DNA of 64,000 nt from Streptomyces acidiscabies (GCF_020010905.1 NZ_JAGJBY010000002.1:682001-746000), one strand, 5' to 3'. Positions 15,963 through 25,521 are shown, counted from the stretch's first letter. The notes: generated by a model from the sequence alone, not told the origin. Translations and numbers: made by a program.

Positions 15963-16766
15963 ATGAGCAGCGAGGAACGGTTCGGCGAGCATGTCCTGGT
16001 CCGGCGCGACGCCGATGGACACGTGGCGGAGCTGGTCCTGGACCGGCCGAAGGCGATGAACGCGGTCTCGACGGACCTGGCCCGCGCGATCACCGCCGCG
16101 TGTAGCTCTCTGGGGGTAGACCCCGAGGTACGGGTCGTGGTCCTCACGTCGTCCAACGACCGAGCGTTCTGCGTAGGCGCGGACCTGAAGGAACGCAACT
16201 CGTTCACGGACACGGACCTACGCCTCCAACGCCCGACGACCCGGGCCGCGTACACGTCCGTCCTGGACCTCCCCGTCCCGGCGATCGCGGCGGTCAACGG
16301 TTTCGCGCTGGGGGGCGGCTTCGAACTGGCCCTGTCCTGCGATGTGATCGTGGCGGACAGCACGGCGGTGGTGGGGTTGCCGGAAGTATCGGTGGGGGTG
16401 ATCCCGGGAGGCGGCGGCACACAGTTGCTCCCCCGCCGGGTAGGGGCGGCCCGCGCTGCCGAACTGATCTTCTCGGCGAGGCGCGTGGAGGCGGCGGAGG
16501 CAAGGGAGTTGGGGTTGGTGGACGTACTGGTGGAGGAGGGAAGGGCGAGGGAGGAAGCGCTGACCCTGGCGACAAGGATGGCCGCGAACTCCCCGCTGGG
16601 CCTACGGGCGGCGAAGAAGGCGCTACGCCTGGGCCAGGGCCTGGACATCAGGGCGGGCCTGGAGGTGGAGGACGCGGCATGGAGGACGGTGGCGTTCTCG
16701 GGGGACAGGGCGGAGGGGGTGAGGGCGTTCAACGAGAAGCGGAAGCCGAACTGGCCGGGTGAGTGA
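15963..16766 (+). CDS. Enoyl-CoA hydratase/isomerase family protein
   Basis: This 267-residue crotonase-fold enzyme adds water to 2-enoyl-CoA in fatty acid or branched amino-acid oxidation. The CoA-site FCVGADLKERN, the oxyanion-hole NGFALGGGFELAL and the GLPEVSVGVIPGGGG segment are present. Both catalytic Glu residues of true hydratases are conserved (in GGFELAL and GLPEVS), so hydratase activity is likely. The ATG at 15963 has GGAGG at 5 nt; an in-frame ATG at 15907 would overlap the inverted repeat and add 19 residues. Confidence 0.9.
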   Translation: MSSEERFGEHVLVRRDADGHVAELVLDRPKAMNAVSTDLARAITAACSSLGVDPEVRVVVLTSSNDRAFCVGADLKERNSFTDTDLRLQRPTTRAAYTSVLDLPVPAIAAVNGFALGGGFELALSCDVIVADSTAVVGLPEVSVGVIPGGGGTQLLPRRVGAARAAELIFSARRVEAAEARELGLVDVLVEEGRAREEALTLATRMAANSPLGLRAAKKALRLGQGLDIRAGLEVEDAAWRTVAFSGDRAEGVRAFNEKRKPNWPGE

Positions 16767-17106
16767 GGGCGTCCTTCGGGGGCTGGGTGGCTGGTGAGTC
16801 TTTTAGGGGGCTTGGGAGAGGCTGGGCGAGGGTGGATCTTTTTGGGGGTGCCTGTGGAAGGGCGGGCGGCGGGTGGATCTTTCGGGGGCGCTTTTGAAAC
16901 GCCGGGCGACGGGTGGATCTTGTAGGGGTGCCTTCGGATCGCCGGCGACGGTCTGGTTCTTTTAGGGGCGCGGGGCTGTATCAATTTGCGGCTCCGCCGC
17001 GTGGGCGCGACCAGCCACGACGCACCCGCACCCCGAATCCGACAGAACCCCCCACTCGGACCGCCCCGAACCCCCCTTTCACCCCAAATATCCCTAGCCT
17101 GAACTA
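16767..17106. repeat. Gene-free stretch with tandem 40-bp repeats
   Basis: No gene is seen. Three consecutive 40-bp units lie at 16832-16871, 16872-16911 and 16912-16951, each starting GGTGGATCTT and ending near GCCGGGCGACG. Decayed units flank them from about 16795 to 16970. The last one runs into a broken copy of the 32-bp dispersed repeat (16961-17018) that is interrupted by an insert rich in CGGCTCCGCCG. Confidence 0.65.
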
Positions 17107-18261
17107 ATGGGCGACGAAAGACACCTCGCGGCAGTGGTGAAGCTCGCGCAGGGACTCGCAGCCGCACGCACCCCCAGGGACACCTGGACCGCTGCGGCCA
17201 CAGGTGCATGCCACGCCCTCGACGGAACCTTCGCAGCCCTCTCCGTCTGGGAACGGGAGCTAGGCCGACTACGGGTACTGGTCAACGTAGGAGACAGAGC
17301 CCCGGGCGAGGACCAGTACCCCGAGACGGAGTCATACCCGGTCCACCAGTTCCCCGAGATCGCGGAGTTCCTGCACGAACGCTGGGCAACCGGCGGCGAG
17401 CCAAACGCCTGGGTGGAAACCGCGGAGGAGGGCCCAACAAGCGGCACCCCGGGCTACGTACACCAACGCGTCGCAGCGCTACGACGCAGAGGCCGAGGCT
17501 CCTGCGTAGTCGCCCCGATCGTCCTGAACGGCAGAGCATGGGGCGAGCTGTACGTAGCAAGGCCGACCCGGACACCCCCCTTCGACCGCGCGGACGCGGA
17601 CTTCGCAACCGTCCTCGCCTCGGTCGTAGCCGCAGGCCTCGCCCAGACGGAACGCCTGGAGGAGGCCCGCCGCCTCGCCTTCACGGACGCCCTGACGGGC
17701 CTGGCGAACCGCAGAGCCGTGGACGTCCGCCTGGACGAGGCGATCGAGGAGCACAAGGAGAAGGGCACAACGGTCAGCCTCGTCGTCTGCGACCTGAACG
17801 GCCTGAAGAAGGTGAACGACACACAGGGCCACGCGGCGGGCGACCGCCTGCTGGAACGGTTCGGCTCGATCCTGTCCCTCTGCGGAGCCATGCTCCCTGG
17901 CGCGCTCGCGGCACGCCTGGGCGGTGACGAGTTCTGCCTCCTCGCGGTGGGCCCGACGGCGGACGAGGTCGTGCTGGCGGCGACCGAACTGTGCCGCAGG
18001 GCAGGCGAGTTGGACCTAGGCGAGGGCGTGGCCTGCGGCATCGCGTCCACGGCGGACCCGATCGGCCCGATCCGCACGGCCCGCCGCCTCTTCCGCCTCG
18101 CGGACGCGGCCCAGTACCGCGCGAAGGCGGAACGCGCGGGGTACCCGGTGGTCGCGGGCCGCAAGGGCCCCGAGGACCCCGTAGTACTTCTGGCGGACAC
18201 CCCACCCCCTACCGGCGCCGAACGCCGCCGCTTCCGGGGCGACCGCACCGGTAAGGGGTGA
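17107..18261 (+). CDS. GAF-GGDEF diguanylate cyclase (CdgE-like architecture)
   Basis: This 384-residue cytoplasmic protein has a GAF sensory domain (about 5-185) and a C-terminal GGDEF domain (about 195-350) with NLGLKK-like substrate residues and the active-site LGGDEF. The GGDEF motif is intact, so c-di-GMP synthesis is expected; c-di-GMP controls BldD and development in Streptomyces. No RxxD inhibitory site is present five residues upstream, so product feedback may be absent. The two-domain order resembles CdgE of Streptomyces (recalled). The ATG at 17107 has TAGCCT 6 nt upstream and no ribosome binding site. Confidence 0.88.
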   Translation: MGDERHLAAVVKLAQGLAAARTPRDTWTAAATGACHALDGTFAALSVWERELGRLRVLVNVGDRAPGEDQYPETESYPVHQFPEIAEFLHERWATGGEPNAWVETAEEGPTSGTPGYVHQRVAALRRRGRGSCVVAPIVLNGRAWGELYVARPTRTPPFDRADADFATVLASVVAAGLAQTERLEEARRLAFTDALTGLANRRAVDVRLDEAIEEHKEKGTTVSLVVCDLNGLKKVNDTQGHAAGDRLLERFGSILSLCGAMLPGALAARLGGDEFCLLAVGPTADEVVLAATELCRRAGELDLGEGVACGIASTADPIGPIRTARRLFRLADAAQYRAKAERAGYPVVAGRKGPEDPVVLLADTPPPTGAERRRFRGDRTGKG

Positions 18262-18276
18262 AACGGTGCTCCGATG

Positions 18277-18305
18277 GTGACAGCGTCCTCTTCAATGCGT
18301 ACGCT
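18277..18305 (+). promoter_or_regulatory. hutH promoter, leaderless
   Basis: GTGACA (18277-18282), a 17-nt spacer and TACGCT (18300-18305) end 7 nt before the hutH ATG. This is the best promoter in the window and places the transcript start at the start codon. Confidence 0.65.
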
Positions 18306-18312
18306 CCTGAAT

Positions 18313-19857
18313 ATGGATATGCACACTGTGGTGGTGGGGACCTCCGGGGTCACCGCGTCCGACGTTCTCGCCGTGGCCCGGGGCGGAGCCCGGATCGAGC
18401 TGTCGGCCGAGGCGCTCGCGGCGCTCGCGGCGGCGCGGGAGATCGTGGACGCGCTGGCGGCGAAGCCGGAGCCGGTCTACGGGGTGTCCACCGGGTTCGG
18501 CGCGCTGGCCTCCCGGCACATCGGCCAGGAGCTGCGCACCCAGCTCCAGCGCAACATCGTCCGCTCGCACGCCGCCGGGATGGGCCCGCACGTGGAGCGG
18601 GAGGTCGTCCGGGCGCTGATGTTCCTGCGGCTGAAGACGGTCTGCTCGGGTCATACCGGAGTACGACCCGAGGTCGCGCAGACCATGGCCGACATCCTGA
18701 ACGCGGGTATTACCCCGGTAGTCCACGAGTACGGCTCCCTCGGCTGCTCCGGCGACCTCGCCCCCCTCTCGCACTGCGCCCTGACCCTCATGGGCGAGGG
18801 TGACGCGGAGGGCCCCGACGGCACCGTACGCCCGGCCGCCGAGCTGCTCGCGGCGCACGGTATTACGCCCGTGGAGCTACGCGAGAAGGAAGGCCTCGCG
18901 CTCCTCAACGGCACCGACGGCATGCTCGGCATGCTGCTGATGGCGCTCGCCGACCTCGACGCCCTCTACAAGGCCGCCGACATCACCGCGGCCCTCTCCC
19001 TGGAGGCGCTCCTCGGCTCCGCGAAGGTCCTCGCGCCCGAGCTGCACGCGATCCGCCCGCACCCCGGCCAGGGCGACTCGGCCGCCAACATGCTTGCCGT
19101 ACTGGACGGTTCGGAGCTGACCGGGCACCACCAGGACGACGCGCCGCGCGTCCAGGACGCGTACTCCGTGCGGTGCGCTCCGCAGGTCGCCGGGGCCGGG
19201 CGGGACACGATCGCGCACGCGCGGCTCGTGGCGGAACGGGAGTTGGCGTCCGCCGTCGACAACCCCGTGGTCCTCCCCGACGGCCGGGTCGAGTCCAACG
19301 GCAACTTCCACGGGGCGCCCGTCGCCTACGTGCTCGATTTCCTCGCCATCGCCGCCGCCGACCTCGCGTCCATCGCCGAGCGGCGCACCGACCGGCTGCT
19401 CGACAAGAACCGCAGCCACGGGCTGCCGCCGTTCCTCGCGGACGACGCCGGCGTCGACTCCGGGCTGATGATCGCCCAGTACACGCAGGCGGCGCTGGTC
19501 AGCGAGCTGAAGCGGCTCGCCGTACCGGCGTCGGCCGACTCCATCCCGTCCTCGGCGATGCAGGAGGACCACGTGTCGATGGGGTGGTCGGCGGCGCGCA
19601 AGCTGCGGACGGCCGTCGACAATCTGACGCGGGTGCTGGCGGTGGAGCTGTACGCGGCGACGCGGGCGGTGGAGCTGCGCGAGGGGCTGACGCCGGCACC
19701 GGCTACGCAGGCCGTCGTCAGCGCCGTACGCGGGGCGGGTGTTCAGGGTCCGGGGCCGGACCGGTTCCTCGCGCCGGATCTCGCTGCGGCGGACGCGTTC
19801 GTGCGGAGCGGGGGGCTCGTGGAGGCGGTGGAGAAGGTGACGGGGGCGCTGCGGTAG
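18313..19857 (+). CDS. hutH: Histidine ammonia-lyase
   Basis: This 514-residue enzyme deaminates histidine to urocanate, the first step of histidine use. The MIO cofactor-forming tripeptide is Cys145-Ser146-Gly147 in GSLGCSGDLAPLSH; most histidases use Ala-Ser-Gly, and the Cys form is characteristic of Streptomyces enzymes. The N-terminal YGVSTGFG (56-63), HHQDDAPRVQDAYS, and C-terminal QEDHVSMG are conserved. The ATG at 18313 is chosen because it follows the promoter by 7 nt; an in-frame ATG at 18274 would overlap the promoter. A strong hairpin follows the gene. Confidence 0.95.
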   Translation: MDMHTVVVGTSGVTASDVLAVARGGARIELSAEALAALAAAREIVDALAAKPEPVYGVSTGFGALASRHIGQELRTQLQRNIVRSHAAGMGPHVEREVVRALMFLRLKTVCSGHTGVRPEVAQTMADILNAGITPVVHEYGSLGCSGDLAPLSHCALTLMGEGDAEGPDGTVRPAAELLAAHGITPVELREKEGLALLNGTDGMLGMLLMALADLDALYKAADITAALSLEALLGSAKVLAPELHAIRPHPGQGDSAANMLAVLDGSELTGHHQDDAPRVQDAYSVRCAPQVAGAGRDTIAHARLVAERELASAVDNPVVLPDGRVESNGNFHGAPVAYVLDFLAIAAADLASIAERRTDRLLDKNRSHGLPPFLADDAGVDSGLMIAQYTQAALVSELKRLAVPASADSIPSSAMQEDHVSMGWSAARKLRTAVDNLTRVLAVELYAATRAVELREGLTPAPATQAVVSAVRGAGVQGPGPDRFLAPDLAAADAFVRSGGLVEAVEKVTGALR

Positions 19858-19875
19858 GCGGTTGCGCAAAGGGTT

Positions 19876-19913
19876 GGGCCCCTGTCCCTCGTACGTATGA
19901 GAGACAGGGGCCC
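19876..19913. terminator. Bidirectional terminator between hutH and the lipoprotein gene
   Basis: An 11-bp perfect stem, GGGCCCCTGTC (19876-19886) with 19903-19913, can be extended by an internal CTC/GAG pair. A second short palindrome, GTAGTACTCGGGTACTAC, follows at 19914-19931. The genes on both sides converge here. Confidence 0.8.
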
Positions 19914-19935
19914 GTAGTACTCGGGTACTACCCGG

Positions 19936-20709
19936 TTACTTCAGCTTGGTGAGCTGGGCCGTGATGATGGCCGGGGGGTTCATCGGCATCTTGCCGTCGC
20001 CCGCGAAGGCGGAGAAGTTGACCGTGTAGAAGGTGGCGACCGTGTTGCCCTTGCGGATCACCTCGCCGTGGACGGTGGCGGTCTCGCCGCCCACGTCCAC
20101 GGTCTCGACGAAGGCCAGGGCCTCGTCACCGCCGCCGGTGCCCTTCTCCGCGGCGACCTTGGTGACCTTGCTGGCCTCGCCGTCGGTGGTCGAGGTGTAG
20201 CCGGTCGCGCAGGCCGTGATGCTGTCGGAGACCGACTTCATGGCCTTCTGGGCGCCGTCACCGTCGTACGAGGACAGGCCCACGAGCGTGCGGGTGGCGT
20301 CCAGGAGCGCGGCGGCGTCGAGGCTGCCGGAGGTCGGCGGCTTCTTGTCCTCCTTGAGGGAGTTGCTGACGCCGACGGTGGTGTCACCCGGGGGCAGGGC
20401 CAGCGAGGACCAGACCAGCGGTCCGCACGCCGCCTTGTCGAGCTTCGCCTCGGTCTTGGCCGTCGGCACGAGACCTTCGGTCGCCTCGATCGTGTAGCCG
20501 GTGGCGTCCCCCGCCACCAGCAGCAGCTTCTTCAGCTCCGCAGCCGTCGACGCCTTCGCAGCCGGCGCCGCCGCAGCCGTCGCCTTCGCGTCCGCCGCTG
20601 TGTCCTTCTTGCCCTCGTCCGAATCCGACGAGCAGCCCGTGATGAATGCGAGCGAGAGCGCGCTCGCGGCGGCCGTCATCGACAGCCGCACCCCCCAGGA
20701 ACGGTTCAT
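19936..20709 (-). CDS. Secreted lipoprotein of unknown function
   Basis: This 257-residue protein has a lipoprotein signal (basic start, hydrophobic core, lipobox FITGC with Cys26), then an Ala/Lys/Thr-rich linker (30-55). The globular domain (about 58-257) contains paired Cys residues (KAACGPL and ITACATG) that may form a disulfide. Similar putative lipoproteins with sensor-like domains are common in Streptomyces. I cannot assign a ligand. It faces hutH across a shared terminator. Confidence 0.82.
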   Translation of the reverse strand: MNRSWGVRLSMTAAASALSLAFITGCSSDSDEGKKDTAADAKATAAAAPAAKASTAAELKKLLLVAGDATGYTIEATEGLVPTAKTEAKLDKAACGPLVWSSLALPPGDTTVGVSNSLKEDKKPPTSGSLDAAALLDATRTLVGLSSYDGDGAQKAMKSVSDSITACATGYTSTTDGEASKVTKVAAEKGTGGGDEALAFVETVDVGGETATVHGEVIRKGNTVATFYTVNFSAFAGDGKMPMNPPAIITAQLTKLK

Positions 20710-20753
20710 GACGCGAACTATGAAGTTAAAGCCAAGTAACAGTCAAATTCGGC

Positions 20754-21050
20754 TCAAAAATCCAGGCGTTCCCGGCGAACCGAATAAAGCACGAATCCCG
20801 CACCCAAGGTGAGGAAAACACTCCCGCCGACAACGTACGGCGTCGTGTCGAAACTCCCCGTGTCGGCGAGTTGTGCGCCGGAGGAATCGGCGGCGGGTAC
20901 GGCGCGCGCCTGCTGGGAGGCGCTGTGCGTCGTCGGCGCCTGGGGTGTGGTGGCGACCGTGTCGGCCTTGGCGGACGGGACGAACCACAGGGCGCACAGG
21001 AGGGTCCCCGCGGCGGTGGCGGTCAGCAGGGGACGGCGGGCGGAGGACAC
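20754..21050 (-). CDS. Small cell-wall protein with LAXTG sortase-E signal
   Basis: This 98-residue protein has an N-terminal signal peptide (about 1-29, ending PSAKA), a 30-residue Ala/Thr/Ser-rich exposed stretch, then LADTG (61-65), a hydrophobic helix (about 72-90) and a basic RRER tail. That is a complete cell-wall sorting signal of the LAXTG type used by class E sortases in Streptomyces, as for the long chaplins. The GTG at 21050 has AAGGAG 11 nt upstream. The exposed part is too short to be an enzyme, so a structural or surface-coat role is likely. Confidence 0.85.
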   Translation of the reverse strand: MSSARRPLLTATAAGTLLCALWFVPSAKADTVATTPQAPTTHSASQQARAVPAADSSGAQLADTGSFDTTPYVVGGSVFLTLGAGFVLYSVRRERLDF

Positions 21051-21158
21051 GGGATATCGATCTCCTTGTGCGCTGGAGAATGTGGCCGTGGGGGCGAGCT
21101 TAGTGAAAGGCGAGGGTCACGGGAAAGTCACGGGGGAGAGAGATCGTACGCTCCCGGC

Positions 21159-21503
21159 ATGAGCAATGAAGGAACCTCGCGCTTTGTCCGCCTTCGCGTG
21201 GATATCGTGCTGGAACTCGATGACGAAGGCGCTGTGACGAGCGCCGCGCTGGAGCGGCTCGCGGCGGATCCGGAGCTTCCGGACGCCGAGCGCGCGCACG
21301 CCGAGAGCGCTGTGACGGAAGACACCGCTGAGGCGCTCGCTTATCTCGTCGACCCGTTCGGCCTGGTCAGCGGGGTGCCGGGCGTGGAGCTCGTACAGGC
21401 TTCCTGGTCCACCGAGCGCATCGACTACGACCCCGATTCGCCTGAGTGGGACCTCGACGAGGATGATGACCAGGAGGACGGCGCCATGGACCGTAACGGT
21501 TGA
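21159..21503 (+). CDS. Conserved acidic protein of unknown function
   Basis: This 114-residue soluble protein opens with RFVRLRVDIVLELDDEGAVT, has Glu/Ala-rich helices in the middle and ends in a very acidic tail (about 95-110, many Asp and Glu). I do not recognise the family. The ATG at 21159 has TACGCT 6 nt upstream with no ribosome binding site, so it is probably leaderless. A terminator-like hairpin follows. Confidence 0.72.
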   Translation: MSNEGTSRFVRLRVDIVLELDDEGAVTSAALERLAADPELPDAERAHAESAVTEDTAEALAYLVDPFGLVSGVPGVELVQASWSTERIDYDPDSPEWDLDEDDDQEDGAMDRNG

Positions 21504-21521
21504 GCGTCCTGGGGAACCAGT

Positions 21522-21562
21522 GAAACCCGCGGCCCCCGGACGGAAACCGCGTCCGGGGTTTC
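21522..21562 (+). terminator. Hairpin after the acidic-protein gene
   Basis: CCCCGGAC (21534-21541) pairs with GTCCGGGG (21551-21558). GAAAC and GTTTC at the outside extend the stem across a bulge, followed by a short T-rich stretch. Confidence 0.65.
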
Positions 21563-21632
21563 GTCGTCTCAGGCAGTACGCGGGCCACCGCCGCCCCGGT
21601 GCCGTGTCGCCCGCATGACGACGTGGCGATGC

Positions 21633-21653
21633 CCACATGACGGGAACATGTGG
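21633..21653. promoter_or_regulatory. Inverted repeat CCACATG-N7-CATGTGG
   Basis: A perfect 7-bp dyad lies about 115 bp upstream of the L,D-transpeptidase start. It is operator-like in spacing; no regulator is known to me for this sequence. Confidence 0.35.
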
Positions 21654-21768
21654 AACGTGGAGCGGCAGTCAGCGCGTTGAATAGGCAAGAGGATCCCGGG
21701 GATTGGGGAATCCTCGGGGAAACGGGGACGTCCGGGTTCCGGGTAATCGGCAACGTATGGAGAAGCGA

Positions 21769-23022
21769 GTGATAGCGAACAGTAAGCGGCGCAAGGGTCT
21801 GCGGGCCGCGTCCGTACTGCTCGGGGGGGTCCTGGTGCTCTCCGCGTGTTCCGGTGGCGACGACGACGCCTCCGGCAGCGGGAGCGGCGAGTCCTCGCAG
21901 GCCAAGGCCGACGAGGCGGCGGCCCAGAAGGCGTCCGTGGCGGACATCAAGATCACGCCCGCGGACGGCTCCGCCAACGCCTCCATCAACAACTCCGCAG
22001 CGGTCACGGTCAGCAAGGGCACGCTCACGGCGGTCACGATGACGACGTCCGACGGTACGGCCGTCAAGGGCGAGCTCTCCGCCGACAAGCTGACCTGGAA
22101 GCCCAGCGACCAGCTGGAGCGCTCCACGACGTACAAGATCGCCGCCGAGGCCAAGGACTCCGAGGGCCGCGTCGCCCACGAGAACGGGTCGTTCACGACC
22201 GTCTCGCCGGCCAACAGCTTCATCGGCAACTTCACGCCGGACGCCGGTTCCACGGTCGGCGTGGGCATGCCCGTCTCGATCAACTTCAACAAGTCGATCG
22301 CGAACAAGGCCGCCGTCCAGAAGGGCATCACGGTCACCTCCAGCAGCGGTCAGGAGGTCGTCGGCCACTGGTTCGGTGCCAACCGCCTCGACTTCCGTCC
22401 CGAGCAGTACTGGACGGAGAACTCCACCGTCACGCTGAAGCTCGCGCTCGACGGGGTCGAGGGTGCGCCGGGCGTCGTGGGCGTCCAGCAGAAGACCGTC
22501 ACCTTCAAGGTCGGCCGCAACCAGGTCAGTTACGTCGACGCGAAGACCAAGCAGATGAAGGTCACGCAGGACGGCAAGACCATCAAGACCATCCCGATCT
22601 CCGCCGGTTCGCCCGACAACAAGACGTACGAGGGCACGATGGTGATGTCGGAGAAGTTCAAGGAGACGCGCATGAACGGCGCGACCGTGGGCTTCACCGA
22701 CGACGACGGCAAGGGCGAGTACGACATCAAGGACGTGCCGCACGCCATCCGGCTGACCAACTCCGGGACGTTCATCCACGGCAACTACTGGGGTGCGAAG
22801 TCCATCTTCGGCAGCACCAACACCAGTCACGGGTGTGTGGGTCTTTCGGACACGAAGGGCGCCAACGACACGGGTACGGCCGGGTATTGGTTCTACACGA
22901 ACTCGATCGTCGGTGACGTCGTGGTCGTGCAGAACACGGGTGACAAGACTGTCGCGCCGGACAACGGGCTCAACGGCTGGAACATGAGCTGGGCGGACTG
23001 GAAGGCCGGGTCCGCCGCCTGA
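21769..23022 (+). CDS. L,D-transpeptidase lipoprotein with N-terminal Ig-like domains
   Basis: This 417-residue exported enzyme forms 3-3 peptidoglycan cross-links. It has a lipobox LVLSAC (Cys27), a Gly/Ser/Asp linker, two Ig-like beta domains (about 50-250) and a YkuD catalytic domain with HGNYWG and SHGCVGLSD, whose Cys is the nucleophile. The architecture matches mycobacterial LdtMt2-type enzymes. The GTG at 21769 is preferred because GGAGAAG precedes it; an ATG at 21757 would include that ribosome binding site in the coding region. A strong terminator follows. Confidence 0.92.
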   Translation: MIANSKRRKGLRAASVLLGGVLVLSACSGGDDDASGSGSGESSQAKADEAAAQKASVADIKITPADGSANASINNSAAVTVSKGTLTAVTMTTSDGTAVKGELSADKLTWKPSDQLERSTTYKIAAEAKDSEGRVAHENGSFTTVSPANSFIGNFTPDAGSTVGVGMPVSINFNKSIANKAAVQKGITVTSSSGQEVVGHWFGANRLDFRPEQYWTENSTVTLKLALDGVEGAPGVVGVQQKTVTFKVGRNQVSYVDAKTKQMKVTQDGKTIKTIPISAGSPDNKTYEGTMVMSEKFKETRMNGATVGFTDDDGKGEYDIKDVPHAIRLTNSGTFIHGNYWGAKSIFGSTNTSHGCVGLSDTKGANDTGTAGYWFYTNSIVGDVVVVQNTGDKTVAPDNGLNGWNMSWADWKAGSAA

Positions 23023-23037
23023 CGCATACGGTTTGAT

Positions 23038-23070
23038 CGATGCCGCCTCCCTTGTCGGGGGGCGGCATCG
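23038..23070 (+). terminator. Terminator after the L,D-transpeptidase gene
   Basis: A 14-bp stem with one mismatch (23038-23051 with 23057-23070) and a 5-nt loop, followed by GTGTTTCT. It begins 16 nt after the stop codon. Confidence 0.8.
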
Positions 23071-23223
23071 GTGTTTCTGAAGTGGCTTGCGGCGTCGGCG
23101 AGTTGACGCACAGGGCGTTCGGGGTGGCGCGCAGAGCCCTTTGAGGCGATGCACAGGGCCTTCTCATCCGGCTCTTATGCGCTGCTTATCGAGTCATCAC
23201 GCGGCGTACCTACTTTTCGGCGC

Positions 23224-24681
23224 ATGTTCTTCACCTACCTGAGGCGCGAGCTGCGCCGCCGCAGAAAAGCGGCCCTCGTCGTCGCCTCCGGACTCGCGCT
23301 GGGTATCGCGCTGGTCATCGTGGTCAACTCCGTGTCCTCCGGCATGGGGAAGGCCCAGGACAAGGTCCTCCAGTCGCTCTACGGACTCGGCACGGACATG
23401 ACCGTCACCAAGGCGGCGGCTGCCGGTGGCACCGGCGCCGGGCGGCCCCGCTTCCAGTTCGACGCGCAGAACAGTGACAGTGATGCGCAGCAGAGCAGCG
23501 ATGTCGTGATGGTGCGGGGGTTCCAGACGCTCGCGACCTCGACCGTGACGCAGGTCGGGAAGCAGAGCGGTGTCGCCGACGCGGTGGGCGGGCTCAGCCT
23601 TCAAGTCATCAAGGTGGACGGGCAGTTCACACGCGGGCAGTTCCAGCAGAACGGTGGCGGTGGCGGTACGGGGGGCGGTCGCGGCGGTGCTGGTGGTCAG
23701 CCGCAGGGTGAAGTCCAGGGCGGGGGCGCCAACTTCGACGTCAACAACTACTCCGTGTACGGAACCGACGTCGCCAAGCCGGAGTTGGGGCCGCTGACCT
23801 CCTCGAAGATCACCAGCGGGCGGACGTTCAAGACGTCCGAGACCGACGCGAAGGTCGCCGTCGTCGACGCGTCGTACGCCAAGGAGAAGTCCCTCAAGGT
23901 CGGTTCGACCGTCACGATCAAGACCGTCAAGTTCTCCGTCATCGGCATCGCGACCGCCGACAGCGGTGACTCCGCGGCCAACCTGTACGTTCCCCTCGCC
24001 CAGGCGCAGACCCTCGCCGACGCGAAGGACAAGGTCACCACGATCTATGTCAAGGCCACCGACTCCCAGCAGATCGACGGCGTCAAGTCTTCTATCCAGA
24101 AGAACATTTCGGGTACGACGGTGACGACGTCGGCGGATCTCGCGGACACGGTGTCGGGGTCGCTGTCGACGGCGTCCTCCCTCGCGACGAACGTCGGCAA
24201 GTGGCTGTCGATCGCGGTGCTCGTCGCGGCGTTCCTGGTCGCTGGTCTGCTGACCTCCTCCGCTGTCTCTCGCCGGGTGCGGGAGTTCGGCACGCTCAAG
24301 GCGCTCGGCTGGAAGTCGGGGCGGGTGACGCGGCAGGTGGTCGGTGAGGCGATGGTCAACGGGCTGCTCGGGGGTGCGCTCGGTATCGCGCTGGGGCTTG
24401 CGGGGGCGTATGCCGTGACGGCCATCAGCCCTACGTTGCAAGCCCAGTTGGGCGGCGGTAACGGGGGTGGCGGCGGAGGCGGCGGCGGTTTCGGGGGCGG
24501 CGGTCCCGGGCGTGCGGCTGCCGCTCGCACCCTTGACGTCGCGCTGACGGCGCCGGTCAGCGTCTCGACGGTCGCGTTGGCCGTGGGGCTCGCGGTCGCC
24601 GGTGGGCTCATCGCCGGGGCGTTCGGGGGCTGGCGGGCGTCCCGTCTGCGTCCCGCCGATGCGCTGCGCCGTGTCGAGTAG
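23224..24681 (+). CDS. MacB/FtsX-family ABC transporter permease
   Basis: This 485-residue protein has one N-terminal membrane helix (about 17-38), a large extracellular domain with Gly-rich inserts (residues about 145-165), and three C-terminal helices. A second Gly-rich insert lies in the last extracellular loop (about 415-435). This is the type VII/MacB layout for mechanotransmission or lipid/peptide extrusion rather than classical import. The ATG at 23224 has TACTTT 7 nt upstream and no ribosome binding site. The ATPase gene follows 42 bp later. The substrate is unknown. Confidence 0.9.
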   Translation: MFFTYLRRELRRRRKAALVVASGLALGIALVIVVNSVSSGMGKAQDKVLQSLYGLGTDMTVTKAAAAGGTGAGRPRFQFDAQNSDSDAQQSSDVVMVRGFQTLATSTVTQVGKQSGVADAVGGLSLQVIKVDGQFTRGQFQQNGGGGGTGGGRGGAGGQPQGEVQGGGANFDVNNYSVYGTDVAKPELGPLTSSKITSGRTFKTSETDAKVAVVDASYAKEKSLKVGSTVTIKTVKFSVIGIATADSGDSAANLYVPLAQAQTLADAKDKVTTIYVKATDSQQIDGVKSSIQKNISGTTVTTSADLADTVSGSLSTASSLATNVGKWLSIAVLVAAFLVAGLLTSSAVSRRVREFGTLKALGWKSGRVTRQVVGEAMVNGLLGGALGIALGLAGAYAVTAISPTLQAQLGGGNGGGGGGGGGFGGGGPGRAAAARTLDVALTAPVSVSTVALAVGLAVAGGLIAGAFGGWRASRLRPADALRRVE

Positions 24682-24723
24682 TTGGCCCTGACCCCCTTAC
24701 TGCACCGAGGAGTTGCTCACCCC

Positions 24724-25407
<684 letters not shown>

Positions 25408-25521
25408 CTGCCTTGCTGTGTCCGGGCGTGCACCTCTGTCGTAGGACTACGGGGGTGTACGCCTGGAGGGTTCGGCCATCCGGGTGGGAACCGGAGCGAT
25501 CGGCGGCTTACGGGTGTCACG

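Noticed and set aside
16832..16951. CRISPR-like array (three 40-bp periods)
   Set aside because: The units are contiguous and degenerate, with no unique spacers and no cas genes nearby.
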